Source of the DNA: Defluviitaleaceae bacterium
GTDB taxonomy: Bacteria; Bacillota; Clostridia; Lachnospirales; WRAA01
Assembly: GCA_009780015.1 (NCBI GenBank)
Contig: WRAW01000013.1
Location: 1 to 43,847 of the forward strand
Direction of reading: 5' to 3'
Length of the DNA: 43,847 bases
Of this stretch, positions 43,258 to 43,847 are shown piece by piece; the stretch's first letter is position 1, and every line of letters starts with the position of its first letter. The notes under the pieces are model-generated. The model was not told the DNA's origin. It searched no databases and worked only from the letters and a program-made list of their open reading frames with translations. The translations under genes and the position numbers were made by a program.

Positions 43258-43363
43258 ACCTGTCGTCCAGAAATTTCAGGACATGCTTCACGGCGAATTT
43301 GCCAAGCGATATAGCCAATGGCAAGCTTACCAGAATTAGCATAGCTGTTTCATATGCCGACAT
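43247..43363 (-). CDS. Small hydrophobic toxin-like peptide, copy 1 (Hol-Tox/Fst-like)
   Basis: 38 residues, minus strand, starting MSAYETAMLILVSL and ending FLDDRYKK. There is one membrane helix (about 7-30) with a charged C-terminus, as in type I toxins of Gram-positive bacteria (Fst, TxpA, holin-like toxins that start MSxYE). A very strong SD (GGGGAGGTGAGG) lies before ATG 43363; GGGG and CCCC around it could fold and occlude it. It would act by damaging the membrane when unpaired from its antitoxin RNA. Confidence 0.7.
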   Translation of the reverse strand: MSAYETAMLILVSLPLAISLGKFAVKHVLKFLDDRYKK

Positions 43364-43453
43364 GGGGCCTCACCTCCCCTCTAATAGTGATGCTTGTTGC
43401 GTGAGGAGTGTGCAAGCCAAATATACCGCCCATAATACGCTATGGTTGCCAAA

Positions 43454-43482
43454 ATTATAACATGGATATTATGGAAAAACAA
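43454..43482 (-). promoter_or_regulatory. Promoter of toxin-like mRNA, copy 1
   Basis: On the minus strand TTGTTT (43482-43477), 17-bp spacer, TATAAT (43459-43454). Predicted leader about 84 nt. It contains TTGGCTTGCACACTCCTCAC, similar to a motif in the antisense RNA. Confidence 0.65.
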
Positions 43483-43528
43483 GCTACATATGAAACATGA
43501 AAGTATTAGTTGTGCTTAGAAAAAGGTA

Positions 43529-43557
43529 TTGCAAAAAAGTCATAGATACGGTATAAT
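43529..43557 (+). promoter_or_regulatory. Promoter of antisense RNA, copy 2
   Basis: TTGCAA (43529-43534), 17-bp spacer, TATAAT (43552-43557). Confidence 0.85.
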
Positions 43558-43564
43558 TAGGATA

Positions 43565-43686
43565 CAATAAAAGCGAGGGCGCATCAACGCCCTCTGGCCA
43601 CACCGTATTTAGACGGTTGGACTTGCACAGCTATAGAAATAGCCGCGAATTCCGAACATCCAAATTCAGAGGCGGCTATTTTTTAT
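43565..43686 (+). ncRNA. Predicted antitoxin RNA, copy 2
   Basis: Nearly the same sequence as copy 1 through the GAGGGCG hairpin, GGCCACACCG and TTGGACTTGCAC. The terminator keeps the AATAGCCGC/GCGGCTATT stem, but its loop is different (43649-43670). Confidence 0.65.
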
Positions 43687-43792
43687 ACCTGTCGTCCAGA
43701 AATTTCAGGACATGCTTCACGGCGAATTTGCCAAGCGATATAGTCAATGGCAAGCTTACCAGAATTAGCATAGCTGTTTCATATGCCGACAT
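43676..43792 (-). CDS. Small hydrophobic toxin-like peptide, copy 2
   Basis: 38 residues, identical to copy 1 except residue 17 (Ala to Thr). The SD and start are the same. Its promoter would lie beyond the window's right edge. It is convergent with antisense RNA copy 2, and the shared terminator begins at its stop codon. Confidence 0.7.
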   Translation of the reverse strand: MSAYETAMLILVSLPLTISLGKFAVKHVLKFLDDRYKK

Positions 43793-43847
43793 GGGGCCTC
43801 ACCTCCCCTCTAATAGTGATGCTTGTTGCGTGAGGAGTGTGCAAGCC

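Larger units (their letters stand above)
43091..43847. repeat. Two tandem copies of a 429-bp toxin/antitoxin unit
   Basis: Copy 1 about 43091-43419, spacer, copy 2 about 43517-43847 (window edge). Corresponding points (toxin stop codons 43247 and 43676) are 429 bp apart. Sequence identity is very high outside the terminator loops, indicating recent duplication. Confidence 0.85.

Overview
The window looks like chromosome of an anaerobic, spore-forming member of the Clostridia (Firmicutes), probably an uncultured lineage. The sporulation genes spoIIM and spoIVB, a six-subunit Rnf complex, a pyrophosphate-type phosphofructokinase and the conserved order nusB-xseA-xseB-ispA-dxs-tlyA-nadK-argR-recN support this. 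Composition is moderately GC-rich, and TTG/GTG starts with strong Shine-Dalgarno (SD) sequences are common. I see no rRNA, tRNA or CRISPR array.

Layout: 1-610 is a nest of inverted-repeat elements. 707-2512 carries a family 2 glycosyltransferase and the ClpP-like protease TepA. 2523-2955 holds a small XRE regulator facing a consensus promoter and a probable small RNA. 2967-7424 (minus) carries a cation efflux protein, phosphofructokinase, a tiny membrane protein, a PH-like membrane protein and a secreted stalk-domain/NPCBM-like protein. 7425-7985 is non-coding (palindromes and a repeat element). 7986-13165 carries typA, ylmH, a B12-binding radical SAM enzyme (minus) and an MscS channel. 13234-19258 (minus) is a GHKL ATPase followed by rnfC, two repeat elements, then rnfDGEAB. 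19523-24018 carries a cardiolipin-synthase-like pseudoenzyme, asnS, a Nudix ADP-ribose pyrophosphatase, spoIIM and a DUF3781 protein.

24029-27539 is a recombinase graveyard. A XerD-type tyrosine recombinase and a serine recombinase each end exactly at the edge of a repeat element, and a second serine recombinase lacks the usual zinc ribbon. 27722-37810 is a tightly overlapping housekeeping operon-like block (asp23, nusB, xseA, an unknown gene, xseB, ispA, DUF212, dxs, tlyA, nadK, argR, recN) for transcription antitermination, DNA repair, isoprenoid precursor synthesis and NADP supply. 37837-41538 interrupts the usual recN-spoIVB neighbourhood with a frameshifted TatD-like gene and a minus-strand plsC-phosphatase-galE-acetyltransferase operon. 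spoIVB follows at 41731-43029. The window ends in two near-identical 429-bp tandem units, each with a 38-residue hydrophobic peptide facing a convergent small RNA: a probable type I toxin-antitoxin system that an ORF search would miss.

The two most unusual signals are (a) a family of mosaic miniature elements that share an internal core (a SD-like AGGAGGTGA box followed by GACGCC) but have different, mutually complementary terminal inverted repeats at each locus, and (b) the duplicated convergent toxin/antisense-RNA modules. All statements rest on reading the sequence; no database search was possible.
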